Assembly: GCA_900547805.1 (NCBI GenBank)
Contig: URIE01000103.1
Span: 1 to 5,973, forward strand
Length of the DNA: 5,973 nt
Reading direction: 5' to 3'
Source: an uncultured Collinsella sp.
Lineage (GTDB): Bacteria > Actinomycetota > Coriobacteriia > Coriobacteriales > Coriobacteriaceae
Both the position numbers and the translations under genes were made by a program. The stretch's first letter is position 1. The number at the start of each line of letters is the position of its first letter. Under the pieces are notes generated by a model. The model did not search any database, was not told where the DNA came from, and worked only from the letters and a program-made list of their open reading frames with translations. Below, piece by piece: positions 5,928-5,973 of the stretch.

Positions 5928-5973
5928 GGGGGCGTAGCTCAGCTGGGAGAGCGCTTGACTGGCAGTCAAGAGG
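5928..5973 (+). tRNA. tRNA-Ala (anticodon GGC), 3' part beyond window
   Basis: The 5' 46 nt of a tRNA fold cleanly: acceptor strand GGGGGCG (5928-5934), U8 and A9, D stem GCTC (5937-5940) paired with GAGC (5949-5952) around AGCTGGGA, anticodon stem CTTGA (5954-5958) with TCAAG (5966-5970), and loop CTGGCAG. The anticodon GGC at 5961-5963 reads the alanine codon GCC. The sequence then enters the variable loop (AGG) and leaves the window, so the T arm, the 3' acceptor strand and any encoded CCA cannot be checked. Confidence 0.95.

Overview
The window looks like a high-GC Gram-positive chromosome. The gene content and codon choice, together with strong Shine-Dalgarno sites, a GTG start and a TTG start, suggest an actinomycete of the class Coriobacteriia (a Collinsella-like gut organism). 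That placement is inference, because no phylogenetic marker is complete here.

Layout. The left two thirds (1-4128) is a minus-strand glycogen block: glgB (1,4-alpha-glucan branching enzyme) followed 94 bp downstream by glgP (glycogen/alpha-glucan phosphorylase). glgP runs off the left edge before its PLP-lysine region. Positions 4129-4474 are a divergent control region. It holds an extended -10 promoter facing glgB, a perfect 10+10 bp inverted repeat over the -35 of that promoter, a second looser copy of the same half-sites 57 bp away, and a leader of about 200 nt with several possible stems. On the plus strand, 4475-5815 is a two-gene unit: a HAD-superfamily phosphatase and, 9 bp later, thiamine pyrophosphokinase (thiN). 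A short spacer with one inverted repeat and a recognisable tRNA promoter leads into a tRNA-Ala(GGC), cut by the right edge after its anticodon arm.

How the genes fit. GlgB introduces alpha-1,6 branches and GlgP releases glucose-1-phosphate from chain ends, so the minus-strand pair handles glycogen structure and mobilisation. ThiN makes the cofactor thiamine diphosphate from thiamine. The HAD enzyme has no assignable substrate; removing phosphate from a thiamine precursor is a testable idea only. The shared operator-like repeats could couple the two divergent units to one regulator.

Most notable: GlgB carries a basic Lys/Ala tail of about 70 residues plus a basic N-terminus, and has Gly where the family normally has His in GH13 region I. 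There is an operator array between glgB and the HAD gene. thiN shows codon usage very unlike glgB/glgP, with an internal shift. No mobile element, CRISPR array or clearly new multi-gene system was found.
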